Below are positions 46,836-54,669 of a DNA stretch of 61,320 bases, in pieces. Position 1 is the first letter of the stretch. Every line of letters starts with the position of its first letter. A model generated the notes under the pieces. That model did not search any database and was not told the origin of the DNA. It saw only the letters and a program-made list of their open reading frames with translations. The DNA is from Kiloniellaceae bacterium (GTDB taxonomy: Bacteria; Pseudomonadota; Alphaproteobacteria; Kiloniellales; J153): NCBI GenBank assembly GCA_021776175.1, contig JAJFGJ010000028.1, positions 1 to 61,320 on the forward strand. Direction: 5' to 3'. The position numbers were made by a program, and so were the translations under genes.

Positions 46836-47924
46836 CTAGGCATCGCCGAGACAGATACCTAAGCCACGCGCCGTGCGCACCATGGGACCCGCGGGATCGA
46901 CCGCGCGAAATTCGGCGATGGCGTCGGCCAAGGGCACGTCGATGACGTTCCGACCGCTCCAGGCCACCATGCGGTCGAAGGCGCCGCGCAGGATCAGTTC
47001 GACCGCGTGAACCCCGAAAATCGACGCCATAAGGCGGTCGCGCGCCGTTGGCGTGCCGCCCCGTTGCAAATGGCCGAGCACCGTTACCCGCGTCTCCGCC
47101 CCGGTCGCTTCCGAAATTCGCTTCGCGATGAAATAGCCGATGCCGCCATAGGTCATGGCCCCGCCCGCCTGGCTCTGGGTGACCGCCTCTCCCGCTTCGG
47201 TTTTTACCGCCTCGGCCACGATGACGAGGGCAAAATTCCGCCCCTCGGACTTCAAGTCCTCGATCTTGGCCGCGACCCGGTCGATCGCGTAAGGAATTTC
47301 CGGGATCAATATCACGTCCGCGCCCCCGGCGATTCCCGCGTTCAGCGCGATATGGCCGGCATCGCGGCCCATGACCTCCATAACCATGACCCGTGAGTGA
47401 CTGGCCGCCGTCGCCTGCAAATGGTCGAGGCCGTCCGTCGCCACGCCGAGCGCCGTGGCATAACCGATCGACACCTCGGTATGACCGAGGTCGTTGTCGA
47501 TGGTCTTGGGAATGCCGACGAAATTCATGCCCCCTTGCTGGGCCAAGCGGCGCAAAATCGCGAGGCTTCCATCGCCACCGACCCCTATGAGGGCGTCGAG
47601 GCCGAGCGAGCGATAGCCTTCGATCACCTCTTGGGAGCGGTCGATACGCTGGCCGCCGGCCATGGGGTAGGCGAAAGGATCGCCGCGATTCGTGGTTCCC
47701 AGAATAGTGCCGCCGCTGCGCAGCAATGTGCCCGTGAACATGGTCGGATCCAGCGGCGCGGCTTCGACCGGGCGGGCCAACAGGCCCGCCGTGCCCTGCG
47801 AGATACCGACGACCTCCACCCCACCGGCCTGGGCGGCGCGCAAAACCACGGCGCGCAAGACGGCGTTAAGGCCGGCGCAATCGCCGCCGCTGGTCAAAAT
47901 ACCTATCTTCCCGATTCGCGGCAT
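46836..47924 (-). CDS. pfkA: 6-phosphofructokinase
   Basis: 362 residues from the ATG at 47922-47924. Motifs: KIGILTSGGDCAGLNAVLRA, GTTNRGDPF, GVGGDGSL (phosphoryl-donor loop), PKTIDNDL with catalytic Asp, MEVMGRDAGHIAL and VLGHLQRGGTPTARDR. The donor loop has Gly (GGDGS, typical of ATP use) whereas Lys in PKTIDND is usual for PPi-type and group X enzymes; the Gly/Lys combination predicts ATP dependence. Commits fructose-6-phosphate to glycolysis. Divergent from the DUF465 gene. Confidence 0.9.
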   Translation of the reverse strand: MPRIGKIGILTSGGDCAGLNAVLRAVVLRAAQAGGVEVVGISQGTAGLLARPVEAAPLDPTMFTGTLLRSGGTILGTTNRGDPFAYPMAGGQRIDRSQEVIEGYRSLGLDALIGVGGDGSLAILRRLAQQGGMNFVGIPKTIDNDLGHTEVSIGYATALGVATDGLDHLQATAASHSRVMVMEVMGRDAGHIALNAGIAGGADVILIPEIPYAIDRVAAKIEDLKSEGRNFALVIVAEAVKTEAGEAVTQSQAGGAMTYGGIGYFIAKRISEATGAETRVTVLGHLQRGGTPTARDRLMASIFGVHAVELILRGAFDRMVAWSGRNVIDVPLADAIAEFRAVDPAGPMVRTARGLGICLGDA

Positions 47925-48108
47925 GTCTTGCCCGCCCGCCAACACCGGGCCGCAGTTTGGGCGCCGCCGAGGAGTCGGCGCAACCGAAACGGTCAAGATT
48001 CAGCCAGACGAGGGCCCGCGCCAGGTTTCCCCCCGGCGTCCGGGTTATGGTATAAGTGAGATCGGGATACGGGCCCGGACGGGCTGGGTTCACTATAGAT
48101 GGCGTCGA

Positions 48109-48318
48109 ATGACAGACCAATCCGACTCCGAGCGCCTCCGGCAACGGCTCTCGCAACTCATAGAGGAACATCGGGATCTTGACGACGTGATCGCCCGGAT
48201 CGAGGAATCGGCGCCGTTCGATCAGATCCAGTTGAAGCGCTTGAAAAAGCGCAAGCTGATGCTGAAAGACGAAATGGCGCGGGTAGAGAACTTGCTGCTG
48301 CCCGACATTATCGCGTGA
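48109..48318 (+). CDS. YdcH-like DUF465 protein
   Basis: 69 residues, nearly all helical: SERLRQRLSQLIEEHRDLDDVIARIEE, DQIQLKRLKKRKLMLKDEMARVENL. This is the two-helix coiled coil of DUF465 (YdcH family), a common small alphaproteobacterial protein. The ATG at 48109 starts the conserved part. Function unknown. In related genomes it lies close to purE as here. Confidence 0.82.
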   Translation: MTDQSDSERLRQRLSQLIEEHRDLDDVIARIEESAPFDQIQLKRLKKRKLMLKDEMARVENLLLPDIIA

Positions 48319-48327
48319 AGAGATCCT

Positions 48328-49071
48328 TTAAGCGGCGCCGCTTTTCTCATTGCTCCGCCGCTTGTTGACGTACATGGCCTTATCGGCGCGGTCGAGCGCC
48401 TCCTCCACCGCCTCGCCACCGGCAAATGTGTAAACCCCGTGGGAGACCCTTATGTTCAGGGGCTCGCCGTTCCACTTGACCGGCTCCGCCTGGATTGCTT
48501 GAGCCAAGTTTTGAGCCTTGGCCAAGGCGGCGTCCTTGTCGGCCTGGGTCAAGATCACGCCGAATTCATCGCCGCCCAGGCGCCCGACGAGATCCGAGCC
48601 CCGCAACATGCCGAGCAGTGTTTCAGCGGCGTGCCTGACCACCAGATCGCCGGCGCCGTGGCCGTGCTGGTCATTAATCGCCTTCATGCCGTCGATATCG
48701 AAATAGAGCACGCTTCCCGGCGCCTCGTAACGCTCGGCGAAGGAGATCATGCGCGCCAATTCGCGCACGAAGGCGCGCCGATTGAGAATCGGCGCCAAAG
48801 TGTCCTGATCGGCGAGAGCCTCAAGGTAGCCGATGCGTTTCTTCGCCAGGCTCAAGGCGCCGCGCAAATCCTGGACCTCGGCCATCAAGGCATCGAGCGC
48901 CAGGCGCACCCTCGGCGTCAATTCGGATTGCGGAATTCCTTGGATGGTCGCGACATCCAGGGGCGCGGCGGAACCAGCCTCGCCAGCTTCCTTTTCCAGG
49001 GCCGCCGCTTTGGCTTCCACGGTCCGCGAAACGCCAAGCGGTGTGGGCCGTGTGGTATTTCGGACCCTCAT
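48328..49071 (-). CDS. GGDEF diguanylate cyclase
   Basis: 247 residues. N-terminal ~80 residues are a helical linker (RVRLALDALMAEVQDLRGALSLAKKRI), then a GGDEF domain with substrate residues YFDIDGMKAINDQHGHGAGD and active site GGDEFG. An RxxD inhibitory site (RGSD) lies five residues before GGDEF, so product feedback by c-di-GMP is likely. No TM or sensor domain, so cytosolic. Convergent with DUF465, divergent from purE. Confidence 0.9.
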   Translation of the reverse strand: MRVRNTTRPTPLGVSRTVEAKAAALEKEAGEAGSAAPLDVATIQGIPQSELTPRVRLALDALMAEVQDLRGALSLAKKRIGYLEALADQDTLAPILNRRAFVRELARMISFAERYEAPGSVLYFDIDGMKAINDQHGHGAGDLVVRHAAETLLGMLRGSDLVGRLGGDEFGVILTQADKDAALAKAQNLAQAIQAEPVKWNGEPLNIRVSHGVYTFAGGEAVEEALDRADKAMYVNKRRSNEKSGAA

Positions 49072-49274
49072 AACAACTCTCTTTCCCCATAAAGGAGGCG
49101 GCCGGCGGCCGTGCCGCTGGTACCGTGGGACGCCGATGATAGACCGGCATGGTAAACAGAATGTTTACCATAACTCCGGCCTTGGACAGCCACATCGCCC
49201 ACCGCGCTTGCCTCGCGGCCTAGCTGTCCGGATAATGCGCCGCCGCCCACTCGGCCAAGCAGGGAACACGGACA

Positions 49275-49772
49275 ATGACGGACGCCCAAGCACAAGTCGG
49301 TCTCATCATGGGCAGCCAGTCCGACTGGGCGACGCTGCGGCACGCGGCGGAGATACTCGAATCGCTCGGCATTGCCTTTGAGAAACGGATCGTATCGGCG
49401 CATCGCACGCCACGGCGCATGATATCCTATGCCGAAACCGCACGCGAGCGCGGCCTGAAAGTCATCATAGCCGGCGCCGGCGGTGCCGCGCATTTACCGG
49501 GCATGGTCGCCGCCCTGACCCCCTTGCCGGTCCTTGGCGTGCCGGTGGAAAGTAAGGCGCTCAAGGGTTTAGATAGCCTGTTATCGATTGTGCAGATGCC
49601 CGGTGGCGTGCCCGTCGGGACCCTGGCGATCGGCCCGGCCGGCGCCGCCAACGCGGCGCTCATGGCGGCCTCGGTGCTCGCCCTTTCGGATAAGCGCATC
49701 GCCGAGGCACTGGACGCGCGCCGCGCCGCGCAAACCGGGGCGGTCGCCGAAAACCCCGATGATGAGTCTTAG
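49275..49772 (+). CDS. purE: N5-carboxyaminoimidazole ribonucleotide mutase
   Basis: 165 residues: [26 protein letters not shown] with the active-site His, [45 protein letters not shown]. Class I PurE interconverting N5-CAIR and CAIR in purine synthesis. purK starts 5 bp after its stop, so the two steps are encoded as an operon. Confidence 0.95.
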   Translation: MTDAQAQVGLIMGSQSDWATLRHAAEILESLGIAFEKRIVSAHRTPRRMISYAETARERGLKVIIAGAGGAAHLPGMVAALTPLPVLGVPVESKALKGLDSLLSIVQMPGGVPVGTLAIGPAGAANAALMAASVLALSDKRIAEALDARRAAQTGAVAENPDDES

Positions 49773-49777
49773 GGTCT

Positions 49778-50863
49778 GTGCTTAAAACCCTCCCCCCCGG
49801 CGCCACGATAGGCATCCTAGGCGGCGGGCAACTGGGCCGTATGACCGCCCTGGCGGCCGCGCGACTCGGGTACCGGTGCCATATCTATTGCCCCGAAGCC
49901 GGGGCCCCGGCCTCGCAAGTCACCTCCTTGACCACCATTGCAGACTATAGCGACCAAGCCGCCCTGGCCGATTTCGCCGCAGCCGTGGACGTGGTGACCT
50001 ACGAATTCGAGAACGTGCCCTTCGTGGCCGCCGAGACCTTGGCCCGGCATGTTCCTGTCCGCCCCGGCCCGGAGGTGCTGCGTATCTGCCAAAACCGTCT
50101 GCGCGAGAAGGACTTCTGCAGGGAGGCCGGCGTGCCCACGGCCCGATTCGCACCAATCGGCAGCGCCCGGGACCTGCACGAGCGGGTCGCGGAATTCGGG
50201 CGGCCCTGCGTGCTGAAGACGGCGGAACTCGGTTATGACGGCAAGGGGCAAATCGCCATCGGCCGGGACACCGATCTGGACGCGGCCTGGGCGCGGGCGG
50301 CCGAGGCGGCAGCCCCCGCCGGGATGATTTTGGAAGAATTCGTCGATTTCCGCCTGGAAATTTCGGTCATCGTCGCGCGCGGGCTGGACGGCACCCGCCG
50401 AACCTATGTGCCGGTCGAAAATCAGCACAAGCATCACATCCTCGATCAAACCATCGTCCCGGCCAGGGTCTCGGAAAAAGTTACTGACAAAGCCAAGGGA
50501 ATCGCGCGTCATCTAGCGGAGAAAATCGGTCTCGCCGGCCTGTTGGCGATCGAGATGTTCATCACGGCGGACGAGCGGGTCCTGGTCAACGAGTTGGCCC
50601 CGCGCCCGCATAACTCCGGACATTGGACCCTGGATGCCGCCGTTACCTCGCAGTTCGAACAACTCGTGCGGGCGATCGCGGGCCTGCCGCTCGGCGCCCC
50701 GGACCGCTTGGCGGACGCGGTCATGAAGAACCTCCTGGGCGACGAGGCGGCGGCCGCGCTTGCCGCCTGGTCCGATCCCAACGAGAAACTGCATCTCTAC
50801 GGCAAGAGCGAAGCCCGGCCCGGCCGAAAGATGGGTCACACGACCAAGCTTATACGCCGTTAG
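49778..50863 (+). CDS. purK: N5-carboxyaminoimidazole ribonucleotide synthase
   Basis: 361 residues from a GTG 5 bp after purE. ATP-grasp enzyme: GATIGILGGGQLGRMTALAAARLGY, CQNRLREKDFCREAGVPTARF, VLKTAELGYDGKGQ, ILEEFVDFRLEISVIVARG, NELAPRPHNSGHWT. Makes N5-CAIR from AIR, ATP and bicarbonate, the substrate of PurE. The length is normal and all ATP-grasp landmarks are present. Ends 3 bp before the convergent COQ9-like gene. Confidence 0.95.
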   Translation: MLKTLPPGATIGILGGGQLGRMTALAAARLGYRCHIYCPEAGAPASQVTSLTTIADYSDQAALADFAAAVDVVTYEFENVPFVAAETLARHVPVRPGPEVLRICQNRLREKDFCREAGVPTARFAPIGSARDLHERVAEFGRPCVLKTAELGYDGKGQIAIGRDTDLDAAWARAAEAAAPAGMILEEFVDFRLEISVIVARGLDGTRRTYVPVENQHKHHILDQTIVPARVSEKVTDKAKGIARHLAEKIGLAGLLAIEMFITADERVLVNELAPRPHNSGHWTLDAAVTSQFEQLVRAIAGLPLGAPDRLADAVMKNLLGDEAAAALAAWSDPNEKLHLYGKSEARPGRKMGHTTKLIRR

Positions 50864-50866
50864 AAC

Positions 50867-51541
50867 CTAGCGGGACGCGGCCTGCCGCCAGTGACGCCTC
50901 GGCCGGCGGCCAAGGCCGCCTTCGAAAAACCGATCGGGAAGATCGAGCAGCTTGCCGGTAAAATTCGCGAAGGTGCCGCCCAGGCGCAGGGCGTTTTCAA
51001 TACGCCGGTCCAGAAAATTCCAGGTCTCGGCCTGGTCCTCGGAGCGGTCATTAAGCCAGAATAGCACCGTCGAGGAATAGACACCCGCTAGGAGCAAACG
51101 CTTGGAGTAATAGTTGTAGTCGGTGGAGGTGTCGCCGGCCGCACGCCAGATCGCGTCGACGCTACGATAGAGGCACTTGGCCGCCAAGGGCGCGTGACCC
51201 GGCAAGGCCAGGAAGCTCAAGCCGCGCCCGACGGCTTCGCGGTGCGGGGCCAGCAACTCCAAGCGCACCCGAACCCCCGTGGTAATTCGATCGCGCAGCC
51301 GCATCTTCGCCAGGCCGCACCCTTCCAACTTCGCCAGCATACGCCGGTCGGTGTCCTCGCTAAAAGCCTCGATCAACTCGCCTGGGCCGCCGGGAAAGGC
51401 GTTGCGCGCCTGTATCTCGTCAATGCCGGCATCGGCGGCGGCGGCCCTGAGAGCCGTATGGGTCCAGCCGTCGAAGGCGATATGCGGCAAGATCGCCTCG
51501 AGTATTTTTCCGCGCGTGGTGTCCATATCCATGACGCTCAT
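50867..51541 (-). CDS. COQ9 family protein (ubiquinone biosynthesis)
   Basis: 224 residues. A TetR-like fold without DNA-binding function: ILEAILPHIAFDGWTHTALRAAAADAGID, GPGELIEAFSEDTDRRM, LLAPHREAVGRGLSFLALP, CLYRSVDAIWRAAGDTSTDYNYYSKRLLLAGVYSSTVLFWLND. This C-terminal COQ9 signature is diagnostic of the lipid-binding protein that helps present coenzyme Q intermediates to Coq7. Typical of Alphaproteobacteria and mitochondria. Its ATG overlaps the def stop (ATGA). Confidence 0.92.
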   Translation of the reverse strand: MSVMDMDTTRGKILEAILPHIAFDGWTHTALRAAAADAGIDEIQARNAFPGGPGELIEAFSEDTDRRMLAKLEGCGLAKMRLRDRITTGVRVRLELLAPHREAVGRGLSFLALPGHAPLAAKCLYRSVDAIWRAAGDTSTDYNYYSKRLLLAGVYSSTVLFWLNDRSEDQAETWNFLDRRIENALRLGGTFANFTGKLLDLPDRFFEGGLGRRPRRHWRQAASR

Positions 51542-52101
51542 GCCTCCTCAACCTCAACGCGGCCCCGCGCGCTCAGCTCGCTCGTGAAAATCAAGGTTGA
51601 AAGATCGCTCATGCGTTGCGGGTAAAGAATGCCGTCCAGGTGATCGCATTCGTGCTGCACCACGCGGGCGTGAAATCCCTGGGCCTCGCGCACAATTTCC
51701 TCGCCCTTGGGGGTCCAGCCGCGGTAACGCACGGCGGTGTGGCGCGGCACCTCGCCGATCAAACCGGGCACCGAAAGGCAGGCCTCCCAACCAAGAGCCA
51801 TGACATCGCTCAAGGGTTCAACCACCGGATTGATGAGAACGGTCAGAGGCACGTCGTCGATCTTCACGCCCCCGTCCGCCCCGTCCTCGCGCTGTGCCCG
51901 CGCGCCGGAGACGAAGAAGGCGACAATCCGCTTCGGCGCATAAACCTGCGGCGCGGCCAAACCCGTCCCTTCCGCGTCCTCCATGGTATCCAGCATGTCC
52001 ATGATCAGACGGCCAACTTCGGGCGCCGCCGGGTCGGCGACCGGTGTCGCGACCCGATTGAGTACGGGATGCCCCATCCGCGCGATCTTGAGAATTGCCA
52101 T
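51538..52101 (-). CDS. def: Peptide deformylase
   Basis: 187 residues with the three deformylase motifs: GTGLAAPQV (I), EACLSVPG with the metal-binding Cys (II; EGCLS in most family members) and HECDHLDG (III). Removes the N-formyl group of nascent proteins. The insertion GARAQREDGADGGVKID between motifs I and II is longer than in the E. coli enzyme. Genes convergent-divergent: upstream is rpsU. Confidence 0.93.
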   Translation of the reverse strand: MAILKIARMGHPVLNRVATPVADPAAPEVGRLIMDMLDTMEDAEGTGLAAPQVYAPKRIVAFFVSGARAQREDGADGGVKIDDVPLTVLINPVVEPLSDVMALGWEACLSVPGLIGEVPRHTAVRYRGWTPKGEEIVREAQGFHARVVQHECDHLDGILYPQRMSDLSTLIFTSELSARGRVEVEEA

Positions 52102-52325
52102 GGCGGTAATATGGAGCCAGGAGCGCAGCCGGTAAAGCGTGGCGCCGCGAATTTAAGCGTGGGATAGAATTCCCATATTCTCAAGTTACACCCCTTCCCT
52201 TCGGCCTGCGAGTGTGCTACCAAATGCGTCCCGGGCCGGACATGGGCAGCACGGGTGGGTGCGTGTGCGCCCTTTTTCACTTGGTATGGCGCCATGAAAC
52301 CGCCGAAGGGAGTGTTGGCAAGACC

Positions 52326-52529
52326 GTGCAAGTACAGGTTCGCGACAATAACGTCGATCAGGCCCTCCGCGCGCTGAAAAAGAAGCTGCAGCGCGAAGGC
52401 GTATTCCGGGAAATGAAGCTGCGGCGCAGCTATGAAAAACCCTCCGCCAAGCGCAAGCGTGAACAGGCCGAGGCCGTGCGCCGCTATCGCAAGCTATTGC
52501 GTAAACGCATGGACCGCGAAGGCTTTTAG
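52326..52529 (+). CDS. rpsU: 30S ribosomal protein S21
   Basis: 67 residues from the GTG at 52326: [20 protein letters not shown], the highly conserved S21 start, then [39 protein letters not shown]. The reading frame extends upstream, but homologues begin here. A GAAGGGAG sequence lies ~13 nt upstream. Basic, helical, helps base-pairing of the ribosome with Shine-Dalgarno sites. Confidence 0.93.
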   Translation: MQVQVRDNNVDQALRALKKKLQREGVFREMKLRRSYEKPSAKRKREQAEAVRRYRKLLRKRMDREGF

Positions 52530-52601
52530 GGCGCCCGTTATTTAGGCTTGGCAGCCACTCAAGGACTGCCGGGCTTACCAGCCATGGAAATCGAAAACCA
52601 C

Positions 52602-52621
52602 GCGCGGCCTTGGCCCGGCGC
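52602..52621 (-). terminator. Terminator after the exporter-associated barrel gene
   Basis: Imperfect GC stem (GCGCGGCC / GGCCCGGCGC with a small bulge), followed on the minus strand by GTGGTTTTCG. It lies 16 bp past the end of the leftward gene at 52637 and is convergent with rpsU. Confidence 0.45.
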
Positions 52622-52636
52622 GGGGTTTCGTCATGC

Positions 52637-53842
52637 CTAGAAGAAATAGGAGATCCGAAGCTGGATGAAGTCATCGTCCGCGATGGCCGCCAGGGGATCG
52701 GTCTTCCCGGCGTTGAAGAACCAGCGGCTTTCCAGCTCGAGTTTCCAGCGGTCGCCGAGCCGCCGCTCGGCCTCGATGAATAAGGCGGTGGACTGATTTT
52801 CGACATCGACAACCGTGCCTAGCAAGGCGGTGGTGTCCTGGAAATCGTTGAGGGCCAAGCGGGCGCCGGCGAAAACGTCGTTGTCGGCGGCGGTTATCGG
52901 GGCCGCGTCATCCCGCCCATCGTATTGATACTCGGCCAGGAGGCCGAGATCGGCATTGCTCCCGAAGGCCTGAAAAAAGGTGTATTCGAAACCTCCAACC
53001 GCAGCCGCGAAGGTCTTTCCCTGCCCCTCGCGCGCGATCGCCTCCAGCTTCCAAAGCCACGCCTCAAGTGTGTACTGCACGTCCAGACCGGCCTGGTTGA
53101 TCGTGTCGTAGCGCGGCTCCAGCCGGGTGCCGGCCGCGTTAGCGACCAGGCGCGGTTCGCGCCCGGTACCATGGAAAAAATAAGTCCCGAGATCCCAATC
53201 GCCGATATAGTGCGAATAGCGGAGCGCGGCATCGACGTTCGCCTCGCCCAAATCGGATTCGTGGCGCGCCGCGCCTTCATCCACCGGCAGGCCCGCGCGC
53301 AGGCGGCCGTCGCGCCCTGGAAAACTTCGTTCGCGGAACCCAGGTAGCACGAAGAAATCGACGCGGCCCCAATCGCGTTGCGACCCCAGGTTGATCATGG
53401 GCTGGCCGAGAAAGTCCTCTTGGTCGGAATTCTCGACCTGGTCCACCTGATTGATGACATTGATCAGATGCCGGGATTCGGTCACGCCCCAGAAAACCGT
53501 ATTGACCCCGATCAGGACATCCCACTGATCCTGAACGCTACGCCAATAGCCCTCGCGAAGATCGGCATGGGTTCTTTCGCTGTCTTGCCCATCCAGGCGG
53601 AGAAACGGTGCGATTTTCACCTGCCGGCGATCGTCGCCGCTCCTGTAACCGAGTTCGGGCGATAGTATCAGCGAAGCCTGGACATGGGAAAACTGGCCGT
53701 CGAAGCGTGGATCCGATGGAAAAACACGCGCCTCTCCGGCGGCGGAGCCCGAGATCTCGAATTCCCCGGCGGCGGCGGGCACCGCCGCGAAAGCGAGGGC
53801 CGCGGCCGCGGCCCTCAACTTCGCTGCCACGCCGGGCGGCAC
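52637..53842 (-). CDS. Predicted outer-membrane beta-barrel protein of the MMPL exporter operon
   Basis: 401 residues from a GTG whose G overlaps the preceding TAG. Signal peptide (ALAFAAVPAAAG), then strand-rich body (RRQVKIAPFLRLDGQD, LREGYWRSVQDQWDVLIGVNTVFWG, WDLGTYFFHGTGR, LGLLAEYQYDG, LALNDFQDTTALLG) ending in an aromatic-terminated strand (LRISYFF), the barrel-assembly signal. Resembles the DUF1302/porin-like group in overall layout only. Third gene after the MMPL transporter and LolA-like protein; it may be the outer-membrane receiver of what the exporter moves. Confidence 0.75.
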   Translation of the reverse strand: MPPGVAAKLRAAAAALAFAAVPAAAGEFEISGSAAGEARVFPSDPRFDGQFSHVQASLILSPELGYRSGDDRRQVKIAPFLRLDGQDSERTHADLREGYWRSVQDQWDVLIGVNTVFWGVTESRHLINVINQVDQVENSDQEDFLGQPMINLGSQRDWGRVDFFVLPGFRERSFPGRDGRLRAGLPVDEGAARHESDLGEANVDAALRYSHYIGDWDLGTYFFHGTGREPRLVANAAGTRLEPRYDTINQAGLDVQYTLEAWLWKLEAIAREGQGKTFAAAVGGFEYTFFQAFGSNADLGLLAEYQYDGRDDAAPITAADNDVFAGARLALNDFQDTTALLGTVVDVENQSTALFIEAERRLGDRWKLELESRWFFNAGKTDPLAAIADDDFIQLRISYFF

Positions 53843-54669
53843 TACTTGATCCGCCGCAGCACGCCCTTGACGAAGTCCTTGGACTTGAGACCGGCGCCGA
53901 AAACATAATCGTCGTATATCAACTCGGTTCTCTTACCGGTCTGGTGGTTGGTCATGCTGAGCTCAAGGGCCCGCCAATACTTATCCTTGTAAAGCCGGTA
54001 ATTCTTGAGCGCCAAGGTCTTCAACAAATCGTCACGACGATCGTAGAATTCCACCTTGCGAACCTGGAAAACCTCTTGATCCACCCAACTGACTTGCCGG
54101 GTATAGCCGGAGTACTCGTAGCGGGGATAACGTTCCACCACATCGCACATGAACTCTCCGCAGGGCTCCTCACGCAGGTACTTATAACTGTACTTCATGA
54201 GCTCGAGAGCGGTGAAATCCTCGAACGCGAACTCGCTTCCGACAAAAGGCCCGGACTTGTTGACGGACGAAATCCGCTTGATCCGTTTTAGCGCCGGAAG
54301 AAATAGCCATTGATCGTCCGGGTCGAGAATCTTCGCGTGGGACAGCAGGGCCGTACCGTCGATATCGCGCGGAGAGTCGAAGATGATGAGACTCTTGTCG
54401 CCAAGATCCTCGCTTGGAATTTCGAGGGTACGAATCTGCAAGGTCCGCTTGCTCTGAGCGCCTGCGGCATTATGCAGGGTCATGGTCAGGCCGACCCGGC
54501 TGTCGCCAAAACCCCGGTCGCTGCGGTCGCTTCGCGCGGCGATCTCGAAGCCCTTTTCCTCTTCGGCTGTCGCACCGAAAGCGCTTGGCGCGGCCGTGAC
54601 CGCGCTCAGCGACAGCAGCCCGGCAAGTGCGGCCCGGTTAAGCCGCTTGAGAGACACGCGCATCGTCAT
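53842..54669 (-). CDS. Outer membrane lipoprotein-sorting (LolA-like) protein
   Basis: 275 residues from the ATG at 54667-54669 (AGGA 8 nt upstream). Signal peptide (LLSLSAVTAAPSAFG). LolA-fold landmarks: TMTLHNAAGAQSKRTLQIRT, LIIFDSPRDIDGTALLSHA, DDQWLFLPALKRIKRIS, VGSEFAFEDF, VSWVDQEVFQVRKVEFYD. Proteins of this group are encoded beside MMPL transporters and probably bind a lipid or lipoprotein in the periplasm. Its start lies within the MMPL gene end (32-bp overlap). Confidence 0.85.
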   Translation of the reverse strand: MTMRVSLKRLNRAALAGLLSLSAVTAAPSAFGATAEEEKGFEIAARSDRSDRGFGDSRVGLTMTLHNAAGAQSKRTLQIRTLEIPSEDLGDKSLIIFDSPRDIDGTALLSHAKILDPDDQWLFLPALKRIKRISSVNKSGPFVGSEFAFEDFTALELMKYSYKYLREEPCGEFMCDVVERYPRYEYSGYTRQVSWVDQEVFQVRKVEFYDRRDDLLKTLALKNYRLYKDKYWRALELSMTNHQTGKRTELIYDDYVFGAGLKSKDFVKGVLRRIK

